Below are positions 21,020 through 28,167 of a stretch of 28,167 bases of DNA, one piece after another; position 1 is the first letter of the stretch; each line of letters starts with the position of its first letter. The DNA comes from a virus. Location: IMG/VR virus record IMGVR_UViG_3300022934_000129, positions 1-28,167 of that record; one strand, given 5' to 3'. Below the pieces are notes generated by a model. The model did not search any database, was not told the DNA's origin, and worked only from the letters and a program-made list of their open reading frames with translations. Position numbers and translations under genes: made by a program.

Positions 21020-22447
21020 TCACTCCTCGAAGAGGAAGAAGTTGTTGGCACCCATGGTGCAAACGGCACGCTCGGAAAGGAAGTGGACTTCCATGGCGTC
21101 GAGGTCGCTGGTAGCAGCGCCCCCGGCAGAGCCAGTAATCCACGTCTTGTACCGACGGTCCTCAGTCTCACTAGCGCGGTAGCGGACGTGCAGGAACGGG
21201 CGCTTGGCGTTCTTGCCGAGCACTTGGTCGTACACGGTAGTAGAACCAGCCGGAACCATCATACCATTGATGACGCCGTTGGTCAGTCCGCCACGCATGG
21301 TCGGGTCGTTCAAGTACTTCCAGTCAGACTTGTAGAAGTCGTAACCGCGACGGAAGCCCGTGAAGCCAAGGTTGAGAGCCATCTGCTCGTCGTTGTCGAA
21401 CAGGCCGAAGCTCGTACCGCCCGCACCGTAGCTGTTCTGTGCAGCCAGCATGTCGTCGATATCGAAGCCCATCTGACGATTCACGAACAAGACGTTCTCC
21501 TCGATGGCGCCCTGCTTATCCAGACGTCCGATAATGGTATCGAAGTTGTCGAGAGTAGAGGGGATGCCTGCGGACCACACGTTACCACGGTCGTTGATGA
21601 CGTAGAAGATACCTTCGGTACCCTTGTAGCCAGCAGCGAGGGCACCGCCAGTAGCTTCAGCCGGAACGGCCTCGAGCATAGCGGTCTCGAGGTAGTCGTC
21701 GAAGCGGAGACGGGTCTCGTGCTCGGACTTCAGGTACCACAGGTAGCCCGTGGCTCCGTTCTCGGTAGTCACCTCAACCCAGCCAATCTGAGCCATGTCG
21801 GAACCGTTGACGGCGTACTTGTCCTTCAAGATGATGGGGCTCGTCTCGAAGATTTCGGAGTCAGCCTCAAGGGACTCGGCCATGCCGTTAGTTCCTTTCG
21901 TGAACTCGGAACCGTAAATCATCACGGTACAAGCGACGCCAGCCGCGACAGCCTGACCGCCAGCCTCGTAGTAGGCAACGGTGAACTCGTTCGTGGCGTA
22001 GTTGACGCCGGTGACGATAGCCTTGTTGCTCAGGCCCGTAACGGGAGTGGTGTTGTCAGTGATGAACACCGTCTGACCCTCGCGGATAGCGATACCTCCC
22101 GTACCACCAGTGGTGACACTGCCGGTGGGAACGAGCAAGTCGTTGACCGTCCACGTAGCCGTGGGGTCGGTAGCGGCACCAGCGGATTCGCAATCGACGT
22201 ACTTGGTGTGGAGGCGCCCCTGCTCAACCCACTTGATGAGGTCGGAGTTGGACGGCATCTCGGCACCAACCATGCGCAGGAAGCCAGACACAGTCCGGTT
22301 GCCGTAACGCTCGAACTCCTTCTCGTAAGTATCGGGGAGATACTGATTCAAGAAGTCGAAGTTGGTGATGTAGTTTGTTTGAAGGGGAATCTGTTCCGCG
22401 CTGGGCTGAAGCTGATACCCCGGGGTGGCTTGCAATGAACCGGGCAT
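21020..22447 (-). CDS. Major capsid protein (crAss-like, HK97-fold family)
   Basis: Main shell protein of the icosahedral head. At 475 residues it is in the usual range for crAss-like capsid proteins. The C-terminal half contains stretches I strongly associate with that family: DWKYLNDPTMRGGLTNG, then VYDQVLGKNAKRPFLHVRYR, then TSDLDAMEVHFLSERA and a terminal NNFFLFEE. A Gly/Thr-rich beta segment around 100-180 looks like an insertion or surface domain. HK97 fold is inferred from the family; there is no obvious N-terminal delta domain or protease site. The leader before the ATG is A-rich (agaaaacagaaaac) without Shine-Dalgarno, as in Bacteroidota. The TGA stop is followed after 15 bases by a perfect 26-bp palindrome, which could tune or stabilise this presumably abundant transcript. 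Confidence 0.93.
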   Translation of the reverse strand: MPGSLQATPGYQLQPSAEQIPLQTNYITNFDFLNQYLPDTYEKEFERYGNRTVSGFLRMVGAEMPSNSDLIKWVEQGRLHTKYVDCESAGAATDPTATWTVNDLLVPTGSVTTGGTGGIAIREGQTVFITDNTTPVTGLSNKAIVTGVNYATNEFTVAYYEAGGQAVAAGVACTVMIYGSEFTKGTNGMAESLEADSEIFETSPIILKDKYAVNGSDMAQIGWVEVTTENGATGYLWYLKSEHETRLRFDDYLETAMLEAVPAEATGGALAAGYKGTEGIFYVINDRGNVWSAGIPSTLDNFDTIIGRLDKQGAIEENVLFVNRQMGFDIDDMLAAQNSYGAGGTSFGLFDNDEQMALNLGFTGFRRGYDFYKSDWKYLNDPTMRGGLTNGVINGMMVPAGSTTVYDQVLGKNAKRPFLHVRYRASETEDRRYKTWITGSAGGAATSDLDAMEVHFLSERAVCTMGANNFFLFEE

Positions 22448-22469
22448 GTTTTCTGTTTTCTAAAAAGTG

Positions 22470-23543
22470 TTAGGTGGTGCGCCGCGTCTTAATCTTCAAG
22501 CCTCGGCCTGAATCTTGGTTTACGGCGCGGATTTTCAATCCCCCCTTACTGACGGATTGCGGTGTCGGGCGCTCAGACATGTTGATGTTTTTCGTCTTAC
22601 GCATGACATCGTCAACCGCACTGGCTTGCCCCTGCTCGTAGAAGAACCGGGCAAACTTCTCGGGGTTCATGGCGACAGCCAAAGACTTGTGGTATCCCGC
22701 AGCATCCTTCACCAAGCCACTATCGTCCAGAAACTTGTTCAACCAAGCCTCGGGAGTTTGTTGCAGCTTCTTCAGCTCTGTGCGGTCACCGGGAGTGTAC
22801 ACGTAGGACTTGTCGTCAATGGAAAACTCAAACCCTTTGAACTGTTCACTGAACACCTCGTTGGTTTTCTCATCGAACCACTCTTTCCTGCGCTTCTGTT
22901 CCTCTTGGTACGTCTTCGCCTGCTCAACGTATTGCTTGTACGATTGGTACTCCTCAGAGTCTTCCAGAGAGCCAGCACCCCTTGACTCAAGAGGGGCTTT
23001 ATACTGCTCTTTCTGCTCTTCGAAGTATTTCTTCGCCTTAGCAATAGCTTTCTTCTTGGCCAGCTTGGCCTTCTTGACGTCGCCCTCGTCGTCGAGGTCT
23101 TCGTCGTATGTATATTCCTCAAGCAGGATATCGACATCTTCATCGTCGATGCCTTCCTCCGTCTCAAGGAGATAGTCGCGCAACAGGCGGTCCCCATCCG
23201 ACTCGTCAAGGTTCCTGTTGAGCTTCACAAAATCTTCCAGCCCTCGGCCCGTCTCCTGCTTGTACTTGTAGTACGCGGCTACGTCCTCAGGCAAATCGGG
23301 AGCCGACTCCCGCGCCTCGTTCAGTTCGTCAAGAGAGTTAATCTCCCGACCGTAACGCTCGCTCAAAAACGAACGCACGTCATCCTCCGACAAGCCGGCT
23401 GGCTGGTCGGTTGGTTCTTCGACCGCAGCCTCTTCCTGTGCATCCCCGTTGACTTCCGCCTCATGCTTGGCAAGGAGCTCTTGCTCCACCTCTTGGGTGG
23501 ATTTAGACTCTACCTCGCTAATCTCTCGGACTTTGAATTCCAT
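22470..23543 (-). CDS. Acidic scaffold-like protein between portal and capsid
   Basis: The protein has 357 residues, is very charged and is likely largely helical. The N-terminal ~60 residues are Glu-rich. The middle has an acidic run (DIDDEDVDILLEEYTYDEDL-like, about 130-155), followed at once by a Lys/Ala-rich helix (VKKAKLAKKKAIAKAKKYFE). The C-terminus is basic (GGLKIRAVNQDSGRGLKIKT). This polarity, with an acidic body and a basic tail that could touch the capsid shell, is typical of phage scaffolding proteins, as is the location between portal and major capsid genes. I recognise no enzymatic motif and no prohead-protease domain. The scaffold role is therefore inferred from position and composition; a non-scaffold virion or assembly protein is possible. 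No Shine-Dalgarno precedes the start; the leader is A/T-rich. Confidence 0.6.
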   Translation of the reverse strand: MEFKVREISEVESKSTQEVEQELLAKHEAEVNGDAQEEAAVEEPTDQPAGLSEDDVRSFLSERYGREINSLDELNEARESAPDLPEDVAAYYKYKQETGRGLEDFVKLNRNLDESDGDRLLRDYLLETEEGIDDEDVDILLEEYTYDEDLDDEGDVKKAKLAKKKAIAKAKKYFEEQKEQYKAPLESRGAGSLEDSEEYQSYKQYVEQAKTYQEEQKRRKEWFDEKTNEVFSEQFKGFEFSIDDKSYVYTPGDRTELKKLQQTPEAWLNKFLDDSGLVKDAAGYHKSLAVAMNPEKFARFFYEQGQASAVDDVMRKTKNINMSERPTPQSVSKGGLKIRAVNQDSGRGLKIKTRRTT

Positions 23544-23562
23544 TGCTGTAAAAATATATTAT

Positions 23563-25998
23563 TTATCTCGGACTAAATTCTGCCAAATCGAAGCCATCCA
23601 AGCTGTCTTCATTCGACTCAAAATTCATGGGCGGCAAGTTATTCTTCCGCTGGTCAATGAGCTTACTCTGCTCGGTATTTTGTTGGCTGATGCGTTGAGC
23701 CTTAGCCTTCTCGCGGTTGTCCTCGCGAGCCTGTAAGTTCTGCTCCTGCATGCCGTGTAGCTGCAAGTTGTATTGGAACTCACGTTCCATAAGCGTGGCC
23801 TTGAGCTGTGCCTCGGCTTGCATCTTCTCAATCTCAAATGCAATCTCAGCCTGCTTGACCTGCATCTTGCCCTGCGTCTCGGCCTGAATCTTCTGCATGG
23901 CTGCCTGTGCTGCCATCTCCTGTGACTGTAGGTTGGCCTGTTGCTGCATAGCCTGCTGCTGCATAGCCATCTTCTCCTCCCGCTCCTGCTTGGCGATACG
24001 CTTGACCTTGAGCAGTTGGTTGGCGAGCTTGAGGTTCTTAATCTCCCTGATGTCGATAGCGTCCTCGAGGTTGATATCGCCCTTGCTCAATGCCATTTGG
24101 ATATTGGCTTCGAGCTGCGCACGCTGCTCCTCGTCGGGGCTGACCTCAATGAAGATGCCGAAGTCGTAGATGTACAGGTCGTTAATCTCTCCAAGGATAC
24201 TGACGTTGTACTTACCAATCTGGTTTACAAACTCATCTTTGAAGTCGGCGTACTCGAGGATATCGCTAACGCGGTACGTCAAAGCCTCAGCCAAGGTGCG
24301 GAACATATACAGGCTGCCATCCAAGATGTGGCGGGTAGCCGTATTGCTGTTCGCCGCAGCCAGCTTCTGCAAGCCAACGAGACTATGCGGGTCGGGGGTG
24401 CTCCCGTCGCGGGCTTCGTTCAAGCCCGTTACGTCACGAATCATCTGCAAGTAGTGATTCATGTTGCCGATAAGCATCTGCGTCTTGGCGGCACCACTGT
24501 TGCTATTAAGCTCTTGGATGGGGACCTTGCCGTGATTGAACTCGCCGTCCTGAGTGAACGAACGTCCGATGACGCTACCCGTTTGGAAGTATAGCCGCAG
24601 GGCGTCCTCAGGGTTGTAGGCGTTGCCCGTACCGAGGTCGACCTCGTTGAGTCCGTCAGCGTCGATATACACCCCGTCCGGTACCGTCCTCGCGATGACC
24701 TGCTGGAGCTTGAGGTGCGTAATCTGGATGAGGTCCGCGAAAGGAACCATGCGGCGCACCAGAGACTCGATGACGCCCTTGTACATGCGCGGTGCCGTAG
24801 CCACATAGTTGGGCAGGGCGTGCTGACTGGCAGACTTCGGGCGGACCATATTGTGGGCCACCTCCCACTTGAGGAGGATATTGGTGCCCATGACCATGAC
24901 GCCGTCGTACCAGACGTCGATAGTCTTTTCCACCTTCTCGAAGTTGCCCTCCTCCATCATCTCCTCCGGCGGATTGAACTGGTCGTCCTTTTCAATCATC
25001 CGGGCTCCGTCGCCCTCGAGCTTCTTCTTCTTGTAGACAATCTTCTTGGTTGTCTTGTAGTTGAAGTACATCAGCGTGGCCACGTCACGATAGAACATAT
25101 CGTTCTCGTAGAACTGGGCTACGTTGTAGTAGTCGTACCAACTCTGGCTGTACTTGCTAATCTGCTCCAAGTCCTCGTTGGTGAGGCTCGGGTCAATCTT
25201 CATCAGCTCCGTGATGGGCAGCGTCTTAATCTCTCCCCAGTAAAAGCAGTCCTTGAACTGCGGGTCTTCGGTGTAGCTATACACCACGTTGGCGGGGTCG
25301 ACATACGAGACCTGAACGCCAGAGCCGGGGAGGAACTCGTGCTTAGCAACGCTGATGCCCAAGACCGTAAGGTCGTAGTCGAGGCGCTTACGCAGGTCGG
25401 TATAGTGGTTCTCCTCGAGGATAGTGTTGATGGCTTCCTCCTCAGCAATCTCAATAGCAGGCTTGTAGTTGAGCTGCATATACAGGCTCAGTTCCTCGTC
25501 ACTAGCCGGGAGGTCCTCCGGGTCCATAGTGAATGGGTCTACACCCGTCTTCTGCTGGATGATTTCGAGCACAGGCTTGGCCACCATCTGGCCCTCAATC
25601 ATATCCTGATACTTGCTGCGCTTGGCTTGCGATAGCGCGTCCTGAGCGTACGCCTTGACTTTGAAGAGTCGCTCGGACATACCGTTGACAACGATGTCAA
25701 CGAACTTGGGAAGGATAGGAACTGGCGTCCAGTCCAGATTCAAGTACGACAGGTCGCCGTCGATAGCGAGCTCGTTCTTGTACTTGGCAATATTCTGCTC
25801 GCCACGGGCGTAAAGGCGCAGGCGGTTGAAGTCGCGCCACTGGTTGTAGAATCGGCACTGGTTGCCATCCTTCTTAAACCACTCGTACTGGATGGCTTGA
25901 CCGACCATAAGGCCGTACTCGTCCGTCGCCTTCTCCGCATCAGAAACAAACTGACTGGGGAACCCGGCGGTGGAGATGTTTATCTTGACATCCTTCAT
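23563..25998 (-). CDS. Portal protein (crAss-like)
   Basis: Forms the dodecameric ring at one capsid vertex through which DNA enters and leaves, docking the terminase during packaging and the tail later. The protein has 811 residues. The N-terminal half carries segments I associate with crAss-like portals, including LYARGEQNIAKYKNELAIDG around 62-81 and LNLDWTPVPILPKFVDIVVN just after. The last ~170 residues are a Gln/Ala/Glu-rich coiled coil (many QQQAMQQQANLQSQEM-type runs), which could form the portal crown or barrel inside the head. The start codon lies immediately after the terminase stop. The TAA stop is followed by an A/T-rich 19-base gap before the next gene. Placement between terminase and capsid genes supports the call independently of sequence. 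Confidence 0.92.
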   Translation of the reverse strand: MKDVKINISTAGFPSQFVSDAEKATDEYGLMVGQAIQYEWFKKDGNQCRFYNQWRDFNRLRLYARGEQNIAKYKNELAIDGDLSYLNLDWTPVPILPKFVDIVVNGMSERLFKVKAYAQDALSQAKRSKYQDMIEGQMVAKPVLEIIQQKTGVDPFTMDPEDLPASDEELSLYMQLNYKPAIEIAEEEAINTILEENHYTDLRKRLDYDLTVLGISVAKHEFLPGSGVQVSYVDPANVVYSYTEDPQFKDCFYWGEIKTLPITELMKIDPSLTNEDLEQISKYSQSWYDYYNVAQFYENDMFYRDVATLMYFNYKTTKKIVYKKKKLEGDGARMIEKDDQFNPPEEMMEEGNFEKVEKTIDVWYDGVMVMGTNILLKWEVAHNMVRPKSASQHALPNYVATAPRMYKGVIESLVRRMVPFADLIQITHLKLQQVIARTVPDGVYIDADGLNEVDLGTGNAYNPEDALRLYFQTGSVIGRSFTQDGEFNHGKVPIQELNSNSGAAKTQMLIGNMNHYLQMIRDVTGLNEARDGSTPDPHSLVGLQKLAAANSNTATRHILDGSLYMFRTLAEALTYRVSDILEYADFKDEFVNQIGKYNVSILGEINDLYIYDFGIFIEVSPDEEQRAQLEANIQMALSKGDINLEDAIDIREIKNLKLANQLLKVKRIAKQEREEKMAMQQQAMQQQANLQSQEMAAQAAMQKIQAETQGKMQVKQAEIAFEIEKMQAEAQLKATLMEREFQYNLQLHGMQEQNLQAREDNREKAKAQRISQQNTEQSKLIDQRKNNLPPMNFESNEDSLDGFDLAEFSPR

Positions 25999-28167
25999 TT
26001 AGTCGAGAAGTTCACTCCTGAAACCACGGTTGTTATATCTCGGCAAGGTAATGCTAATTGAACTCTTCACCTGTTCAGGCATATACAGGTGCTTTTGGTT
26101 AGCCATAATAGCCAATCCACTACTAATGGTAGCGTCGAAAGCAGTACGGTTGCTGATGTCAAACCGGGCCCAATCCTCCAGCGTCCGAACGAATGGCATA
26201 GAGCCAATCTCTCCGTCCTCTACGATACCGACGTGCTTCTCGATATAGCTTTCGATAGCTGCGGCGTGGGCCTGCTTGACGTCCTCAGAACTGTTGGGTA
26301 TGCCACCCAGCTCGCGCTCCGTCTTTGAGAGCTTATTGAAGTTCTTGTCAGGACGGTTCATGCAGAAGCCTCGGTACCCACGGTTCTTGAAGTGGTACAG
26401 CAGCCTAGGCTTGTTGTTCTCAATAAGGATGGGCATGCCATAAAAGACGCACGCCATGAGTACCTCCTCAAAGAAAATCTCCGCCGTCTGCGGGCGGGCG
26501 ACATACTCCAAGAAAAACTCGTTGGTAGGCGCATCGTCCATATGGAACTTGGTCATTCCGTGCAGCGCCCCATTACTACCGCCGCCGCCAACAGTACCAC
26601 TAATGTCATAGGAATCGCATCCAAAAGAGCCAATATGTTCATTCCCCGGGTGTTTGATGCCCCTCTTATCTATCAACCTGTTTTGCATACCCTTGGGAGG
26701 GAACCAAGAGATGTTGAACCTTCCCCGCTTGTCGGGACTAAATACTACGCGAGTATCCTTGATTCCGTTCTCCCATTGGAACGAACCTCGTGTCAGATAG
26801 TGCTCTTTTACTAGGCTATCCGCGTAGTCTATCTGCTGGTAAATTTTGGTAAGATTGAACAGGCTCTGCTTGCTCTCGTCCCTAAAGGCGTGCGACTCGG
26901 TACGGGGGAACTGGCGGTAGAATTCGTTGAGCGCATCGGGGTCGTTCTTCAAGCTCTCTACCTCTGCGTCCCAGTAGTCGACAGCGCCGCTTTTAATCTT
27001 CATGCCATCGACACCCATCACGGGCTTCTCAGGGGCGTGGAAGACGGGATGACCAAACTCGTCGATGAAGCCTTCCATGTTGTACTCCATGGGGATGAAC
27101 AAGGAATACATGCCACTCTTGGTCTGGCCGTTGGCGTTGCGTGCGCGAGGGTCAGAGTCCTCGTAGAGCTTCTTGAAGTTGGAACCACCCTTGGCCAAGG
27201 CGTTCGACGTAGAACCCATGAGGCACTTGCCGATAATCTTGCTGCCCAAGCGCAAGCACGTCTTGGTTACCCTCCAGTTGTTGAGGATGTTGTTGGGCTT
27301 AATCCACTTTCCGCTTTCGTCGTGGACGAGGAGGAGGAGCTTCTCTCCGTCGTAGGAGTTGTCGTCGGTGTTCTTCCAGTCGATGGTCGTGTCAAGGCCG
27401 AGAATCTCTTCGTCCTCCACATCGTACATGTTCTTCTTCGTAATCTTTGAAGCAGGTACACGAAACGCCAGTTCCGTCTTCGGCTTGTCCATGCCGTCCT
27501 GTATAGGTTTGAAGAAGAATGGTAGGCGGTTGGCGATAGGAACCACCTTGTCGGTGAACATTTTCTTGGCGTCCGCACCCGTCTTGGAGAGTATCCCAAC
27601 TCGTGAATCCTTAGCTAGTGTACCGGTGTTTACGCACTCCGACGAACCCATAAACGAGAATCCCGAACGGCGAATCTTCAGGTATATCATACCAAAGCTT
27701 CGTGGGTCCGCCTTGCATGCTTCCCAGAAGATAAAGAATATCCTGTTGGCCTCACGGTAGTCGGGATACCCTACGTCGATACTTGTCCACTGCAAGTACA
27801 TGTAGTGGGCGCCAGTGATATACGTCGGCACGCCGTCGTTGCTGAACCAGTGCCCATCCTCGCGGCGGTCAAACTCCGACTCGATATAGTCCACCCACTG
27901 CGTCTTGAACGCCTTGGGCATATCGTTCCATTGGAAGATGCTTTGGATGCGCGAGAGCGGCTTAGGTAGCTCCTCACGAACCCACTTGTTGCCCTCCAGC
28001 TTCTTGGGCGCCAAAGGCAGCGCGATGACCAACCCGTTGATTTCTATGATGTCACCAATCTGTCCGGTCTTGGAGATGACGACCATGTCGTACTTCTCGT
28101 TATAACCGTAGAACCACGTCTTAGCACGGTTCTTATTGGATACTACCCCCTTCGATACATGCCCATG
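25999..28167 (-). CDS. terL: Terminase large subunit, crAss-like (5' end outside window)
   Basis: DNA-packaging motor: an ATPase that drives genome into the prohead through the portal, plus a nuclease that cuts concatemers. The frame has a Met at 28086, but stays open for 27 more codons to the window edge. Those codons (containing AKTWFYGYNEKYD) look conserved, so the true start probably lies outside. Counting from the 28086 Met, a degenerate Walker A-like segment KIRRSGFSFMGSSE is at 137-150 and a Walker B LLLLVHDES at 249-257. The C-terminal RNase H-like nuclease offers acidic residues D491 (GCDSYD), E556 (LIENN) and D651 (AFDATISS). The P-loop lacks the classical GKT/S; I remember crAss-like terminases having the same RRxGFSF style. 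The TAA stop abuts the portal ATG directly, suggesting coupled translation. Family assignment is confident; the catalytic residue choices are inference from motif spacing. Confidence 0.93.
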   Translation of the reverse strand, partial: HGHVSKGVVSNKNRAKTWFYGYNEKYDMVVISKTGQIGDIIEINGLVIALPLAPKKLEGNKWVREELPKPLSRIQSIFQWNDMPKAFKTQWVDYIESEFDRREDGHWFSNDGVPTYITGAHYMYLQWTSIDVGYPDYREANRIFFIFWEACKADPRSFGMIYLKIRRSGFSFMGSSECVNTGTLAKDSRVGILSKTGADAKKMFTDKVVPIANRLPFFFKPIQDGMDKPKTELAFRVPASKITKKNMYDVEDEEILGLDTTIDWKNTDDNSYDGEKLLLLVHDESGKWIKPNNILNNWRVTKTCLRLGSKIIGKCLMGSTSNALAKGGSNFKKLYEDSDPRARNANGQTKSGMYSLFIPMEYNMEGFIDEFGHPVFHAPEKPVMGVDGMKIKSGAVDYWDAEVESLKNDPDALNEFYRQFPRTESHAFRDESKQSLFNLTKIYQQIDYADSLVKEHYLTRGSFQWENGIKDTRVVFSPDKRGRFNISWFPPKGMQNRLIDKRGIKHPGNEHIGSFGCDSYDISGTVGGGGSNGALHGMTKFHMDDAPTNEFFLEYVARPQTAEIFFEEVLMACVFYGMPILIENNKPRLLYHFKNRGYRGFCMNRPDKNFNKLSKTERELGGIPNSSEDVKQAHAAAIESYIEKHVGIVEDGEIGSMPFVRTLEDWARFDISNRTAFDATISSGLAIMANQKHLYMPEQVKSSISITLPRYNNRGFRSELLD

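Noticed and set aside
21083-22438. Long plus-strand open frame of 451 codons opposite the capsid gene
   Set aside because: It is Val/Asp/Glu/Gly-rich without recognisable domains and lies entirely antisense to a confidently identified capsid gene; codon bias on the real strand leaves this antisense frame open.
1-28167. CRISPR array, tRNA genes, insertion sequences, integrase or attachment sites
   Set aside because: Coding is nearly continuous on the minus strand, gaps are at most about 66 bases, and I saw no clover-leaf, spaced repeat series or transposase motif.

Overview
This window is one long block of a tailed-phage late region. All 14 recognisable genes read on the minus strand, and gaps between genes never exceed about 66 bases, so no stretch over 300 bases lacks a gene. 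By gene order and remembered sequence resemblance it belongs to a crAss-like phage (Crassvirales or a close sister lineage) infecting a member of Bacteroidota. The head genes run terminase, portal, acidic scaffold-like protein, major capsid protein and a conserved small structural protein. Two ring/adaptor-like proteins and a very large nozzle ('stabilisation') protein follow. The base composition is close to half G+C by eye, higher than I expect for gut crAss-like phages. Upstream regions are A/T-rich with no Shine-Dalgarno sequence, which suits Bacteroidota translation. Nothing in the window identifies the host directly.

Layout from right to left, the direction of transcription: terminase large subunit (5' end outside the window, 25999-28167); portal (23563-25998); scaffold-like protein (22470-23543); major capsid protein (21020-22447); a perfect 26-bp palindrome (20979-21004); conserved structural protein (20219-20953); an intrinsic-terminator-like hairpin (20166-20197); two ring/adaptor proteins (19457-20161, 18552-19457); the 1553-residue nozzle protein (13891-18552); two probable tail-surface proteins (12963-13889, 12181-12963); a small cupin-like protein (11683-12162); two internal ejection or cargo proteins (10853-11695, 8880-10856); and a giant gene that starts at 8862 and is still open at base 1.

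The giant gene is the most interesting part. I translated it codon by codon: 2954 residues without a stop, and the C-terminus lies outside the window. It carries a duplicated N-terminal motif, a Gly-rich hydrophobic region, an HETFH zinc-metallopeptidase-like domain, four ADP-ribosyltransferase-like (ART) domains (two of them a tandem duplication), and a domain that may be a divergent HhH-GPD DNA-glycosylase relative. A short motif, consensus A-A-E-Q-R/K-V, occurs nine times, nearly always at domain borders. My hypothesis is that this is an injected polyvalent polyprotein whose effector domains are released after Gln by proteolysis, perhaps by its own peptidase. Its position directly behind the ejection-protein genes fits delivery into the host with the DNA.

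The genes work as an assembly line: terminase and portal package DNA into a capsid built by the capsid and scaffold-like proteins. Ring proteins and the nozzle close the short tail. The internal proteins and the giant effector protein are presumably loaded and ejected at infection. Stops used are TAA (9) and TGA (4), with no TAG among the 13 visible stops.
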